The notes under the pieces were generated by a model. That model made no database searches. It was not told the DNA's origin and saw only the letters and a program-made list of their open reading frames with translations. From assembly GCA_946549155.1 (NCBI GenBank), contig CAMNQN010000097.1, positions 1 to 11,615 of the forward strand: DNA of 11,615 nt, written 5' to 3'. Below are positions 1-6,139 of the stretch, one piece after another. The translations under genes were made by a program, and so were the position numbers. Within the stretch, counting starts at the first letter, position 1; every line of letters starts with the position of its first letter. This stretch comes from an uncultured Lachnospiraceae bacterium (GTDB taxonomy: Bacteria; Bacillota; Clostridia; Lachnospirales; Lachnospiraceae).

Positions 1-248
1 AAATCCTGATGGATTTCCCAGCTCAGTGCCTCTGAGCTGTCAGCCTTGAGGGCTGTCAGCTCTCCCGAAATTTGGGTCTGCCTCCACCTAAATTTTTCTA
101 CGGTATCCTCCGAACTGTTTTCCAGATGTATATGGTCATGGGGCCCCGACTCATCCTGCTGTTCTCTGGCAAGCTTTATTAAATCACGCCGAATGGGACA
201 TCCTAAGCAAAAAAATATCTGATTCACGCAAATTAATATTGTAGTCAT
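1..248 (-). CDS. possible partial open frame running off the left edge
   Basis: A minus-strand frame opens at an ATG whose complement lies at 246-248 and stays open for 82 codons to the edge of the window. The translation begins with a short hydrophobic stretch containing cysteines and continues as a charged soluble sequence (for example PIRRDLIKLAREQQDES). I recognise no family. No convincing Shine-Dalgarno lies in front of the ATG. A 28-codon frame (331 down to 245) ends in an ATGA overlap with this start, which could mean translational coupling or one decayed frameshifted gene. The region may equally be non-coding. It would be divergent from the repressor gene. Sequence to the left of the window is needed to decide. 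Confidence 0.25.
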   Translation of the reverse strand, partial: MTTILICVNQIFFCLGCPIRRDLIKLAREQQDESGPHDHIHLENSSEDTVEKFRWRQTQISGELTALKADSSEALSWEIHQD

Positions 249-339
249 GGCCAGAAGCTTCTTATATCCGGCTCCAGCAGAGCAATTGCCTCAATAGTAA
301 ATTTGGCTGCCATTTCTCTCAAACTCAGCATTAATGTAA
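1..339. other. upstream region with no confident gene
   Basis: About 340 bases precede the repressor promoter. Apart from the weak minus-strand frame described separately I see no gene, RNA or mobile element. A 9-bp direct repeat, GCTGTCAGC, occurs at 36-44 and 52-60. On the minus strand it lies within the partial open frame, so it may only be a coding repetition. Confidence 0.4.
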
Positions 340-368
340 TTGACCTTTTTGTGGGAAACCATTATAAT
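340..368 (+). promoter_or_regulatory. sigma-A-type promoter of the DeoR-family gene
   Basis: The -35 box TTGACC (340-345) and -10 box TATAAT (363-368) are separated by 17 bp, the optimal spacing, and lie just upstream of the repressor gene. Transcription would begin near 375. An in-frame TTG at 340 could formally extend the downstream reading frame, but it lies inside this -35 box. The promoter therefore argues for the ATG at 421 as the true start. Confidence 0.75.
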
Positions 369-381
369 ATCTATAAGATAT
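367..381. repeat. inverted repeat at the repressor transcription start (possible operator)
   Basis: ATATC (367-371) and GATAT (377-381) form an inverted repeat with a 5-base spacer. It overlaps the end of the -10 box and the predicted start of transcription. Such a position would suit autoregulation, which is common for DeoR-family repressors. The arms are short and AT-rich, so chance is a real alternative. Confidence 0.3.
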
Positions 382-420
382 GACATTTTTGCAATAAGTG
401 CATTAAAAAGGAGTTCCCTT

Positions 421-1203
421 ATGTTTCAAATAGAACGCCAAGAACGGATTTTAGAATATATAAATGCAAATACAAAGGCCAATACAAACGAGTTAGCAGA
501 ATATTTTTCCGTATCGAAAGTGACGATCCGCAGAGACATTGAGGCACTGGACGCTCAAGGTTTAATTGTGAAAACTCATGGAGGGGCGATTTCTGTTGCG
601 AAAAACCTGCATCACGAGATCCCTTATGCATTCAAGGCAGAACGAAATCAAGATTCCAAAAAACGCATTGGCGTGGTGGCTGCCAGATATATTGAGGAGG
701 GTGATATCATTATTTTGGATTCCGGCTCTACCACGCTGGAAATTGCAAAAAATATTGTTCAGAAAAATGTGACGGTGGTAACGGATGATATTAAAATAGC
801 GATGGAACTCTCGGATAAAGATAATGTGACGGTTATTGTTTCTGGAGGGACACTGAACGATTCTGTTTATACTCTTACAGGAAATAATGCAATAGAATTT
901 TTTTCCCGACTTCATGTAAATAAAACTTTTCTTGGATGCGATGCGGTAGACCTCGAATTTGGCATATCGAATCGAACCTATGAAGAAGTGGATATTAAAG
1001 CGGCCATGATTCGCGCGGCGGATGAAGTAATTATGGTTACTGATAGCAGTAAGCTGGGCAGGAAGGTGTTCTGCCAGCTCTGCGATTTGTCGGCAATAGA
1101 TAAAGTAATTATTGACAAGATTGATGACCGGAACCGTAAAGGTTTTACGGAAAAGGGAGTAGAGATTATCGTTGCGGCGGCCGTCTCTGCTTCCGAAGGA
1201 TAA
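421..1203 (+). CDS. DeoR/GlpR-family transcriptional repressor
   Basis: This is a predicted phosphosugar-responsive DNA-binding repressor of 260 residues, a normal length for the family. The N-terminus starts like typical members (QERILEYIN). It has a helix-turn-helix at about residues 22-41 (TNELAEYFSVSKVTIRRDIE), followed by the conserved LxxxGLIVKTHGGA wing segment at 43-57. The C-terminal DeoRC sensor domain shows the sugar-phosphate loop DSGSTT (100-105), GCDAVD (172-177) and TDSSKLGRKVF (207-217). The ATG at 421 is chosen because AAGGAG at 408-413 is 7 bases upstream; the longer frame from a TTG at 340 overlaps the promoter. The gene is followed by a hairpin and has its own promoter, so it is probably a separate transcript from the operon it adjoins. 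It most likely controls that operon through binding of a phosphorylated intermediate. The ligand is unknown. Confidence 0.93.
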   Translation: MFQIERQERILEYINANTKANTNELAEYFSVSKVTIRRDIEALDAQGLIVKTHGGAISVAKNLHHEIPYAFKAERNQDSKKRIGVVAARYIEEGDIIILDSGSTTLEIAKNIVQKNVTVVTDDIKIAMELSDKDNVTVIVSGGTLNDSVYTLTGNNAIEFFSRLHVNKTFLGCDAVDLEFGISNRTYEEVDIKAAMIRAADEVIMVTDSSKLGRKVFCQLCDLSAIDKVIIDKIDDRNRKGFTEKGVEIIVAAAVSASEG

Positions 1204-1237
1204 AAAAAGAAAAGTTCATCTCTGGTATTTTTGAAGG

Positions 1238-1261
1238 AGCGCTTGCAGAAATGCAGGCGCT
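1238..1261 (+). terminator. hairpin after the repressor gene, probable weak terminator
   Basis: AGCGCTTGCA (1238-1247) pairs with TGCAGGCGCT (1252-1261) through ten base pairs including one G-T wobble. The two arms are closed by a GAAA tetraloop (1248-1251). The hairpin lies 35 bases after the repressor stop codon. What follows is ATTATAAT, not a clean U-tract, so termination may be inefficient. The GNRA loop suggests a stable RNA structure and could also protect the 3' end. Confidence 0.55.
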
Positions 1262-1378
1262 ATTATAATGCGGAAATTTGGAAAGAGCGGTTAAAAAATA
1301 AAAAGAAAATTATATCATCATTTGAGGAAGAAAAGATAAGTAAACAAAGCTAGAAGCTACCCAAAGCATGAAAAAAGA

Positions 1379-1394
1379 ACATGAAAAATCATGT
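1379..1394. repeat. 16-bp inverted repeat upstream of the operon promoter
   Basis: ACATGA (1379-1384) and TCATGT (1389-1394) are perfect inverted arms around AAAA. The repeat sits about 70 bp upstream of the operon -35 box, where a regulator could bind. No family can be assigned from the motif. Confidence 0.3.
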
Positions 1395-1400
1395 ATATTT

Positions 1401-1459
1401 AAAAAAGTTGAAAAAAAAGAACTTAAAAATAATAAAACAATCAAAAAAATAAAAATAAA
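1401..1459. promoter_or_regulatory. A-tract array upstream of the promoter (possible curved DNA / UP element)
   Basis: Runs of four to eight adenines occur at 1401-1406, 1411-1418, 1425-1429, 1434-1437, 1443-1449 and 1451-1455. Their centres are roughly 9-12 bp apart over most of the stretch and end next to the -35 box at 1462. Helically phased A-tracts are known to bend DNA, and A-rich DNA just upstream of -35 can act as an UP element. The phasing here is approximate. A 63-codon frame (1368-1559) crosses this block but is almost all Lys/Asn/Ile from A-runs and is not credible as a gene. Confidence 0.4.
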
Positions 1460-1461
1460 TC

Positions 1462-1490
1462 TTGACATTGTATATACAAGACGTTATAAT
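1462..1490 (+). promoter_or_regulatory. perfect-consensus sigma-A promoter of the transport/catabolic operon
   Basis: TTGACA (1462-1467) and TATAAT (1485-1490) are both exact consensus boxes with a 17-bp spacer. Transcription should begin near 1497, giving a leader of about 100 nt before the binding-protein gene. So strong a promoter usually needs repression, which fits the operator-like palindrome in its spacer and the repeats just downstream. No second convincing promoter was seen before the later genes, so this one probably serves all of them. Confidence 0.85.
1468..1479. promoter_or_regulatory. 12-bp perfect palindrome TTGTATATACAA in the promoter spacer, probable operator
   Basis: The palindrome lies wholly between the -35 and -10 boxes, where a bound protein would block RNA polymerase. 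Its form, GT-N-TA-N-AC, fits sites of the HutC branch of GntR regulators, and from memory it resembles the TreR operator of Bacillus. No GntR gene is visible here, so either the adjacent DeoR protein uses this site or a second, distant regulator takes part. The location is seen directly; the binding protein is inference. Confidence 0.5.
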
Positions 1491-1534
1491 GAAATTATCA
1501 AAGATGCACAGGAATATAAATTTTCTAAGGGGGA

Positions 1535-1568
1535 AATTGGTCAAAAAGCCCAATTATGACCAAAAAGC
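1535..1568. repeat. nested inverted and direct repeats in the operon leader (possible operator or RNA switch)
   Basis: Three repeat relations overlap here, about 40-70 nt into the predicted transcript. TTGGTCA (1537-1543) is perfectly inverted at TGACCAA (1557-1563). AATTGG (1535-1540) is inverted at CCAATT (1550-1555), so in RNA these two pairings exclude each other. CAAAAAGC is directly repeated at 1542-1549 and 1561-1568, a 19-bp period. The complement CTTTTTG also occurs at 345-351, next to the repressor's own -35 box. This could be a DeoR operator acting as a roadblock, or alternative leader structures. I cannot choose between them. Confidence 0.45.
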
Positions 1569-1596
1569 AAAAACTATTTAAAAAGGAGGAAACAAA

Positions 1597-2709
1597 ATGA
1601 AAAAAATCTTAGCAATGCTTCTTGCAGCAGCCCTTCCGCTCAGTATGGGTACCGTAGCCTTTGGAGAAGAGGCAGAAGAAAAAGAACTGCGAACTGTTAA
1701 GATGTGCCTTGCCCGTACAGCAGAGGTGCTGGAAGATACGCCTTTCTGGGTGGCCCAGAATCTGGGCTATTTTGCGGAAGAGGGGCTTACCATTGAAATG
1801 GTGGAAACGTTTGGTACCACCGATTGTAAGATGGTTGCTACTGGTCAGGCAGATTTTGCAGTTCCGGGTCCGTCATTGATTCTTCAGTCTATTGAACAGG
1901 GACTTCCTATAAAGGTTGTCAGCTCCTATGATGCTATTAATATTTGGGGATTATGCGTACTGAAGGACAGCCCTTATCAGACGTTTGAAGATATTGCCGG
2001 TGCTGTCGAAAAATACGGTAAAAAGCTGACGGTGGCTTTGGGTGATGCTTCTTGGGAGTCTTTGGTTACGCCTACCCTGGTCGAGGCAGGCATTGATCCG
2101 GCAGAAGATCTGGAATTTGTAGTGGCAGGGGACAACCGTTTTGTTCAGGTGGCAGAAGGCGCTCTGGATATTCTGTTTACATGGCCGGGCGAGGCTTGGC
2201 AGTTGATGGGACAGGGATATGATTTTAATTATATTGATGGCAATGAGGTGCTTAAAACCTGTTCCAACTCTATCATCACCAACTTTGATTTGATCGAAAA
2301 GGAGCCCGAGGTAGTTGCCGGATTTTGCCGTGCGTTGGCAAAAGGTATTTATTTTACAAAATACAATCCAGAAGCAGCGGCAGCCGTTTCCTGCAATCAG
2401 TGGCCGAATATCGATGTAACCTGGAAGGCGGCCGTATATGTTCAGGAAGGTCGTAATTATCAGATGTTCGGGGCTCCGGGCAGTGAAGAGGAGGCTGTTC
2501 TCCTTGAAACTATCGGGGTTTCATGGGAAGACAAGTGGCAGCTTAATGTAGATAAATTATTAAGCTCTGGTGTGATTTCCCAGGAGATTGCGCTGGAAGA
2601 TATTTTCACGAACGATTTTGTTGATTTGACATGGGACAAGGCTCAGGTAGAAGCGGATGCGGATGCTTATGATTGGGAAAGCGCAGCGGCCCGTTACGAA
2701 GCGGAATAA
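1597..2709 (+). CDS. ABC transporter substrate-binding protein, NMT1/SsuA type
   Basis: This is the extracellular ligand receptor for the importer encoded downstream, 370 residues long. It has a classic N-terminal signal: MKK, a hydrophobic core at 4-22, and a likely signal peptidase I site after AFG (21-23), followed by an acidic start to the mature protein. The fold is suggested by TPFWVAQNLGYFAEEGLTIE (residues 49-68), which matches the opening of NMT1/THI5-like and SsuA/TauA binding proteins. It is also suggested by GQADFAVPGPS and the long EVVAGFCRALAKGI helix region. There is no lipobox cysteine, which is unusual for a monoderm. AAGGAGG (1583-1589) is 7 bases before the ATG. It is first in the operon and followed by a strong terminator, so it should be made in excess over the membrane parts. 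Relatives bind sulfonates, thiamine precursors, nitrate, riboflavin or other small molecules; the ligand here cannot be read from sequence. Confidence 0.88.
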   Translation: MKKILAMLLAAALPLSMGTVAFGEEAEEKELRTVKMCLARTAEVLEDTPFWVAQNLGYFAEEGLTIEMVETFGTTDCKMVATGQADFAVPGPSLILQSIEQGLPIKVVSSYDAINIWGLCVLKDSPYQTFEDIAGAVEKYGKKLTVALGDASWESLVTPTLVEAGIDPAEDLEFVVAGDNRFVQVAEGALDILFTWPGEAWQLMGQGYDFNYIDGNEVLKTCSNSIITNFDLIEKEPEVVAGFCRALAKGIYFTKYNPEAAAAVSCNQWPNIDVTWKAAVYVQEGRNYQMFGAPGSEEEAVLLETIGVSWEDKWQLNVDKLLSSGVISQEIALEDIFTNDFVDLTWDKAQVEADADAYDWESAAARYEAE

Positions 2710-2726
2710 AAAATTTTACCAGGGAT

Positions 2727-2763
2727 AAAAAGCCTCGGGGATATTTATCCCCGAGGCTTTTTT
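2727..2763 (+). terminator. strong rho-independent terminator after the binding-protein gene
   Basis: A 15-bp perfect stem is formed by 2727-2741 and 2748-2762. It has a GC-rich core (GCCTCGGGGA against TCCCCGAGGC), a 6-base loop, and six T residues at 2758-2763. It lies 18 bases after the stop codon. The A-run before the stem makes it potentially bidirectional. Since no promoter was found between it and the next gene, it probably lets a fraction of polymerases through and so sets a high binding-protein to transporter ratio. Confidence 0.92.
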
Positions 2764-2811
2764 GCTATAGGACTGGTGGGCGGAAAAGAAGATAAGGCAA
2801 GGAGGCAGAAC

Positions 2812-3717
2812 ATGGCAAAAATAAAAAAGGGGATTAATATCTGGTCTTTTAATCAGGAATGTTCAATAGAAGAATGTATGAAAATTGCGAAGGATGCGGG
2901 ATATGAAGGGATTGAACTGGCACTGGCGAAAAGGGGGCCGCTTAGTCTGTGCAGTTCCGATGATGAAATACGGGCCATCCGGGAACTGGCAGACAGGATC
3001 GGTATTCAAATCTGCAGCCTTGCCACCGGGCTATATTGGGAATTTTCTTTGACGGCAAATGAGGAAAAAATCAGGGAACAGGCCAAAGCAGTGGTACGAC
3101 GCCAGTTGGATGTGGCAGCTTTGCTGGGGGTGGATTGCATTCTGGTTTGCCCCGGTACGGTAGGCGTGGACTTCCGGCCGGAGGATGTGGTGCCGGATGC
3201 GGATGATGTTTCTTTTTTTGCCGGTAGTGAAATTATCGATTATGATGTGGCCTATGAGCGTTCGCAGGCCGCTTTGAAAGAGCTTGCGCCTTATGCGGAA
3301 GAAAAAAATGTGATCATTGGAATAGAAAATATTTGGAATAAATTCCTTTTAAGCCCCATGGAATTCAGAAATTTTCTGGATGAGATCGGATCCGACTATG
3401 TGGGAGCATTTCTGGATGTGGGTAATATGGTTTTGTACGGTTATCCGGAACACTGGATCAAGATTTTGGGTAAACGTATCAAAAAGGTTCACTTCAAAGA
3501 TTTCAGGAGAGATGCAAAAGGCCTGGCCGGATTTGTAGATCTTCTGGCCGGTGATGTGGATTGGGTAAAAGTAGTGGATGCATTTGAAGCGGTGGGATAT
3601 GAAGGATGGGCCAGCGCGGAGATGTGCCCCAATTATAAATTGTTTACCAATCAGATTGTATACAATGCATCTGCTGCTATGGATTGTATTTTACGGCGCA
3701 AAAAAACAGGAGAATAA
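2812..3717 (+). CDS. sugar-phosphate isomerase/epimerase-like TIM-barrel protein (AP endonuclease 2 / xylose isomerase-like superfamily)
   Basis: This is a predicted cytoplasmic, metal-dependent sugar or sugar-phosphate isomerase or 3-epimerase of 301 residues. The overall pattern resembles UlaE/SgbU-type L-xylulose-5-phosphate 3-epimerases. The four expected metal ligands appear in order: Glu172 (GIEN), Asp202 (AFLDVGN), His227 (KVHFKDF) and Glu270 (SAEM). The N-terminal strand GINIWSF and the helix-strand DAGYEGIEL (29-37) are typical of the superfamily. The start at 2812 is chosen because AAGGAGG (2799-2805) is 6 bases upstream; a GTG at 2776 would only add a charged extension that overlaps this site. 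The stop codon lies 3 bases before the next gene, whose ribosome site is inside this one, so translation is probably coupled. The exact substrate is unknown; an isomerase, dehydratase or epimerase activity would all fit. Confidence 0.85.
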   Translation: MAKIKKGINIWSFNQECSIEECMKIAKDAGYEGIELALAKRGPLSLCSSDDEIRAIRELADRIGIQICSLATGLYWEFSLTANEEKIREQAKAVVRRQLDVAALLGVDCILVCPGTVGVDFRPEDVVPDADDVSFFAGSEIIDYDVAYERSQAALKELAPYAEEKNVIIGIENIWNKFLLSPMEFRNFLDEIGSDYVGAFLDVGNMVLYGYPEHWIKILGKRIKKVHFKDFRRDAKGLAGFVDLLAGDVDWVKVVDAFEAVGYEGWASAEMCPNYKLFTNQIVYNASAAMDCILRRKKTGE

Positions 3718-3720
3718 ACT

Positions 3721-4509
3721 ATGGCAAACAAAGTATTTAGTGTAAAAGAGATTTCCAAATCCTTCGGTTCGGAAAAAAACGGAAATTATATGGAAGTCAT
3801 CAAAAATATCAGTATGGATATTTATGAGAAAGAGTTTATTGTCATTTTGGGTAACTCCGGATGTGGAAAATCCACTTATCTTAAAATCCTGGGTGGCATC
3901 GAAAGCGCTACTACCGGTTCGATGGAACTGAACGGCGAGAATATTGGCGCCTGTATTCCGCCGGAGAAACTGAAAAAATTCGGCTTTGTTTTTCAGAACA
4001 ATAATCTTTTACCCTGGAGGACAGCGGAGGGAAATCTGAGGATCATGCTGAAGATCATGAAGCTGAAGGGAGAACAGTGGGAAAAACGTATCGATGAGAT
4101 GCTGGAGATCGTTGGCTTGCTGGATTACAAGAAGGTATATCCTCATGAATTATCCGGCGGTATGAAGCAGCGGGTAGGGATTGCAAGAGCGCTGGTGCAT
4201 GATCCGGATATTCTGATACTGGATCAGCCTTTGGGCGCACTGGATGCCATAACCAGAAAAATGCTTTCATATGAATTGCTGAATATCTGGAAAAAGACTC
4301 AGAAAACGATCGTGATGGTTACCAACAATGTAGATGAAGCAATTTTGCTGGCAAATCGTATTTTTGTTCTTTCCAATAAACCGGCGGTCATCACCCATGA
4401 GATAGAGGTGGATATACCGGTGGAAGAGCGGAATACCATGATCGGTCAGAATGCCCGGTACAATGAGTTAAGGGAACAGATTAACAACATTATCCGTGCA
4501 ACCAGATAG
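3721..4509 (+). CDS. ABC importer ATPase A (SsuB/NrtD/TauB type) with degenerate catalytic residues
   Basis: This is the nucleotide-binding subunit of the nitrate/sulfonate/taurine importer class, 262 residues. Present are Walker A GNSGCGKST (44-52), Q-loop Gln92, signature LSGGMKQRV (144-152), Walker B ILILD (164-168) and D-loop GALD. The catalytic glutamate after Walker B is replaced: the motif reads LDQPLGALD, with Gln169 (codon CAG at 4225-4227). The H-loop reads VTNNVDEA, with Asn202 (codon AAC) where histidine is expected. Both changes are seen in the DNA and the frame is otherwise intact, so this is not decay. It can probably bind ATP but hydrolyse it poorly. It likely pairs with the intact second ATPase (5323-6126). 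AGGAG at 3708-3712 lies inside the end of the previous gene. Confidence 0.93.
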   Translation: MANKVFSVKEISKSFGSEKNGNYMEVIKNISMDIYEKEFIVILGNSGCGKSTYLKILGGIESATTGSMELNGENIGACIPPEKLKKFGFVFQNNNLLPWRTAEGNLRIMLKIMKLKGEQWEKRIDEMLEIVGLLDYKKVYPHELSGGMKQRVGIARALVHDPDILILDQPLGALDAITRKMLSYELLNIWKKTQKTIVMVTNNVDEAILLANRIFVLSNKPAVITHEIEVDIPVEERNTMIGQNARYNELREQINNIIRATR

Positions 4510-4521
4510 GAGGGATTAAAA

Positions 4522-5310
4522 GTGGCAAAAAATGAAGCAATTACACAGCGAAAGAAAAAAGAGAAAAAAGATCCCGTTAATATTATTGCACCCCTGGTTG
4601 TGCTTGCAATTATTTATGTGGGGCTGGAGATAGGACTGCGTGTTTTCGATGTGCCTGCCTATGTTATGCCGACTCCGACGAATATCTTGATTGGGACAAT
4701 AAAAAGTTTTGATATCATTTTGCCGGATCTGCTGTTTACAATAAAGATTATCTGCATCGGTTTCTGTATCGCCATACCGGCAGGTATTGTGCTGGCAGCA
4801 TTGTTTTCCCAGTTTGATATTATTGTCAAAGCCATGCAGCCGGTGGTCATCTGGCTGGTTATCACACCCATGATCACACTGATTCCGCTGATGACGCTGT
4901 GGCTTGGCACCGATCCGAATCTCCGCGTGATCGTGGTTATCATTCAGGCCACCCCTATCATCTGTCTGAATACATTAAACGGGTTTATTCATGTGGAGCA
5001 GGAAAAGCTGGAGTTTGCGAAATCCATCGGGGCCTCCAAATTTGAGACCTTTATTCACATCACATTTATGAATGCATTGCCTCAGGTATTTACCGGTATC
5101 AAGCTGGGCTGTATTTTTTCCACCATCGGAGCTGTATCAGCGGATTTCGTCAGCCGCGGTATGGGTCTGGGAGACCGGATCATCAAATTCCTGAAATACA
5201 GTAATTTTGAACAGAGTTACGGATGTATTGTTCTTATTGCGCTCATAGGTATCAGTCTCTACACGATTGTAAGCGCCATTGAAAAGCGCATTGTGCTCTG
5301 GAAAAAGTAG
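4522..5310 (+). CDS. ABC importer permease A (SsuC/TauC type)
   Basis: This is an inner-membrane channel subunit of the BPD_transp_1 family, 262 residues. A lysine-rich cytoplasmic N-terminus (10-17) precedes about six membrane segments, near residues 20-38, 72-95, 107-128, 134-152, 193-210 and 232-252. The cytoplasmic EAA coupling loop lies at about 163-196, with the core AKSIGASKFETF and the later ALP and G; this loop contacts an ATPase subunit. The VMPTPTNI segment (48-55) is the usual start of the first periplasmic region in SsuC relatives. The start is GTG with AGGAGGG (4508-4514) 7 bases upstream and overlapping the previous stop. It sits between the two ATPase genes and differs clearly from permease B, which suggests a heterodimeric channel. 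Confidence 0.92.
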   Translation: MAKNEAITQRKKKEKKDPVNIIAPLVVLAIIYVGLEIGLRVFDVPAYVMPTPTNILIGTIKSFDIILPDLLFTIKIICIGFCIAIPAGIVLAALFSQFDIIVKAMQPVVIWLVITPMITLIPLMTLWLGTDPNLRVIVVIIQATPIICLNTLNGFIHVEQEKLEFAKSIGASKFETFIHITFMNALPQVFTGIKLGCIFSTIGAVSADFVSRGMGLGDRIIKFLKYSNFEQSYGCIVLIALIGISLYTIVSAIEKRIVLWKK

Positions 5311-5322
5311 GGGGGAAGAATA

Positions 5323-6126
5323 GTGAAAGAGCCAAAAATCAAATTTGACCATGTGACAAAAATATTTGAAACCCGAAATCAGTCGATCACTGCGGTTAAG
5401 GATTATTCCATGGAGATCCAGGAGGGAGAGTTTGTGGCGATCCTGGGCCCTTCCGGCTGTGGAAAATCCACTCTGATACGTATGCTGGACGGGATCATTC
5501 CCACCACCAGCGGCGATATCTATATTGATGGACAGAAAGTAAATCATGAAAAGAAAAAAATGCCTCAGGAGGTGCTTCGGAAGATGGGCTTTATTTTCCA
5601 GCAGCCGAACATGCTCCCTTGGTTTACTGTGAGACAGAATATTTCACTTCCGCTTCAGGTTTTTGCTTTGAAAGGGGCGAAATGGGAGAAGCAGGTAGAT
5701 GAACTGCTGGAAATGGTAGGCTTGAAAGAATACGCCAATGCCTACCCTTCCGAAATCTCCGGCGGTATGCTGCAGCGTGCAGGCGTGATACGGGCCATGG
5801 TTCATGATCCGGAGATCCTTTTGATGGATGAGCCATTCGGAGCATTGGATGAGCTTACCCGTGAACAGATGAACATGGAGCTGCTGGATATCTGGAGCAA
5901 AACCGGAAAGACGATTGTTTTTATCACCCACAACATCGAGGAGGCGGTGCTGCTGTCCTCCAGGGTGTATGTTATGGGAACCCAGCCGGGGCGGCTGGTG
6001 GAGACGGTTGACCTTAATCTGCCAAGACCGCGTCAGCTTTCCATGATCACGCAGCCGGAATTTATTGAATACCGGCAAAAGCTGGAACGCTTTATCGGCA
6101 AAATTGATTTAAGTAAGATTAAGTAG
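5323..6126 (+). CDS. ABC importer ATPase B (SsuB/NrtD/TauB type), catalytically canonical
   Basis: This is the second nucleotide-binding subunit, 267 residues. It has Walker A GPSGCGKST (42-50), Q-loop Gln93, Walker B ILLMDEP with Asp169 and catalytic Glu170, D-loop FGALD, and the H-loop histidine His203 (ITHNIEEA). The signature region reads EISGGMLQRAGVIRAM (144-159): the SGG core is intact, but the usual leading Leu and the following RV-IARAL are changed. In a dimer with ATPase A, its catalytic residues would face A's canonical signature, while its altered signature would face A's degenerate site. The start is GTG, with a G-rich ribosome site (5309-5315) 7 bases upstream. It is followed after 13 bases by permease B. 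Confidence 0.93.
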   Translation: MKEPKIKFDHVTKIFETRNQSITAVKDYSMEIQEGEFVAILGPSGCGKSTLIRMLDGIIPTTSGDIYIDGQKVNHEKKKMPQEVLRKMGFIFQQPNMLPWFTVRQNISLPLQVFALKGAKWEKQVDELLEMVGLKEYANAYPSEISGGMLQRAGVIRAMVHDPEILLMDEPFGALDELTREQMNMELLDIWSKTGKTIVFITHNIEEAVLLSSRVYVMGTQPGRLVETVDLNLPRPRQLSMITQPEFIEYRQKLERFIGKIDLSKIK

Positions 6127-6139
6127 GAGGGATGGGAAC

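Noticed and set aside
340..420. TTG-initiated N-terminal extension of the DeoR-family protein
   Set aside because: The TTG lies in the -35 box of a well-formed promoter, and the predicted transcript starts near 375. The ATG at 421 has a good Shine-Dalgarno and matches the family's N-terminus.
1368..1559. 63-codon plus-strand open frame before the binding-protein gene
   Set aside because: It is composed of A-run codons (Lys, Asn, Ile, Glu), has no ribosome site, and spans the consensus promoter and the leader repeats.
1497..1596. Thiamine (TPP) or other known riboswitch in the leader, suggested by the NMT1-type binding protein
   Set aside because: No CTGAGA or other TPP core is present, and the leader of about 100 nt is A-rich with only small hairpins. 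I see no known riboswitch class.
2776..2811. GTG start giving the epimerase-like protein twelve extra residues
   Set aside because: The extension is charged, not part of the barrel fold, and covers the strong AAGGAGG that serves the ATG at 2812.
5137..5547. 136-codon minus-strand frame across the permease A / ATPase B junction
   Set aside because: It is antisense to two clear family members and has no recognisable motif; a shadow frame.
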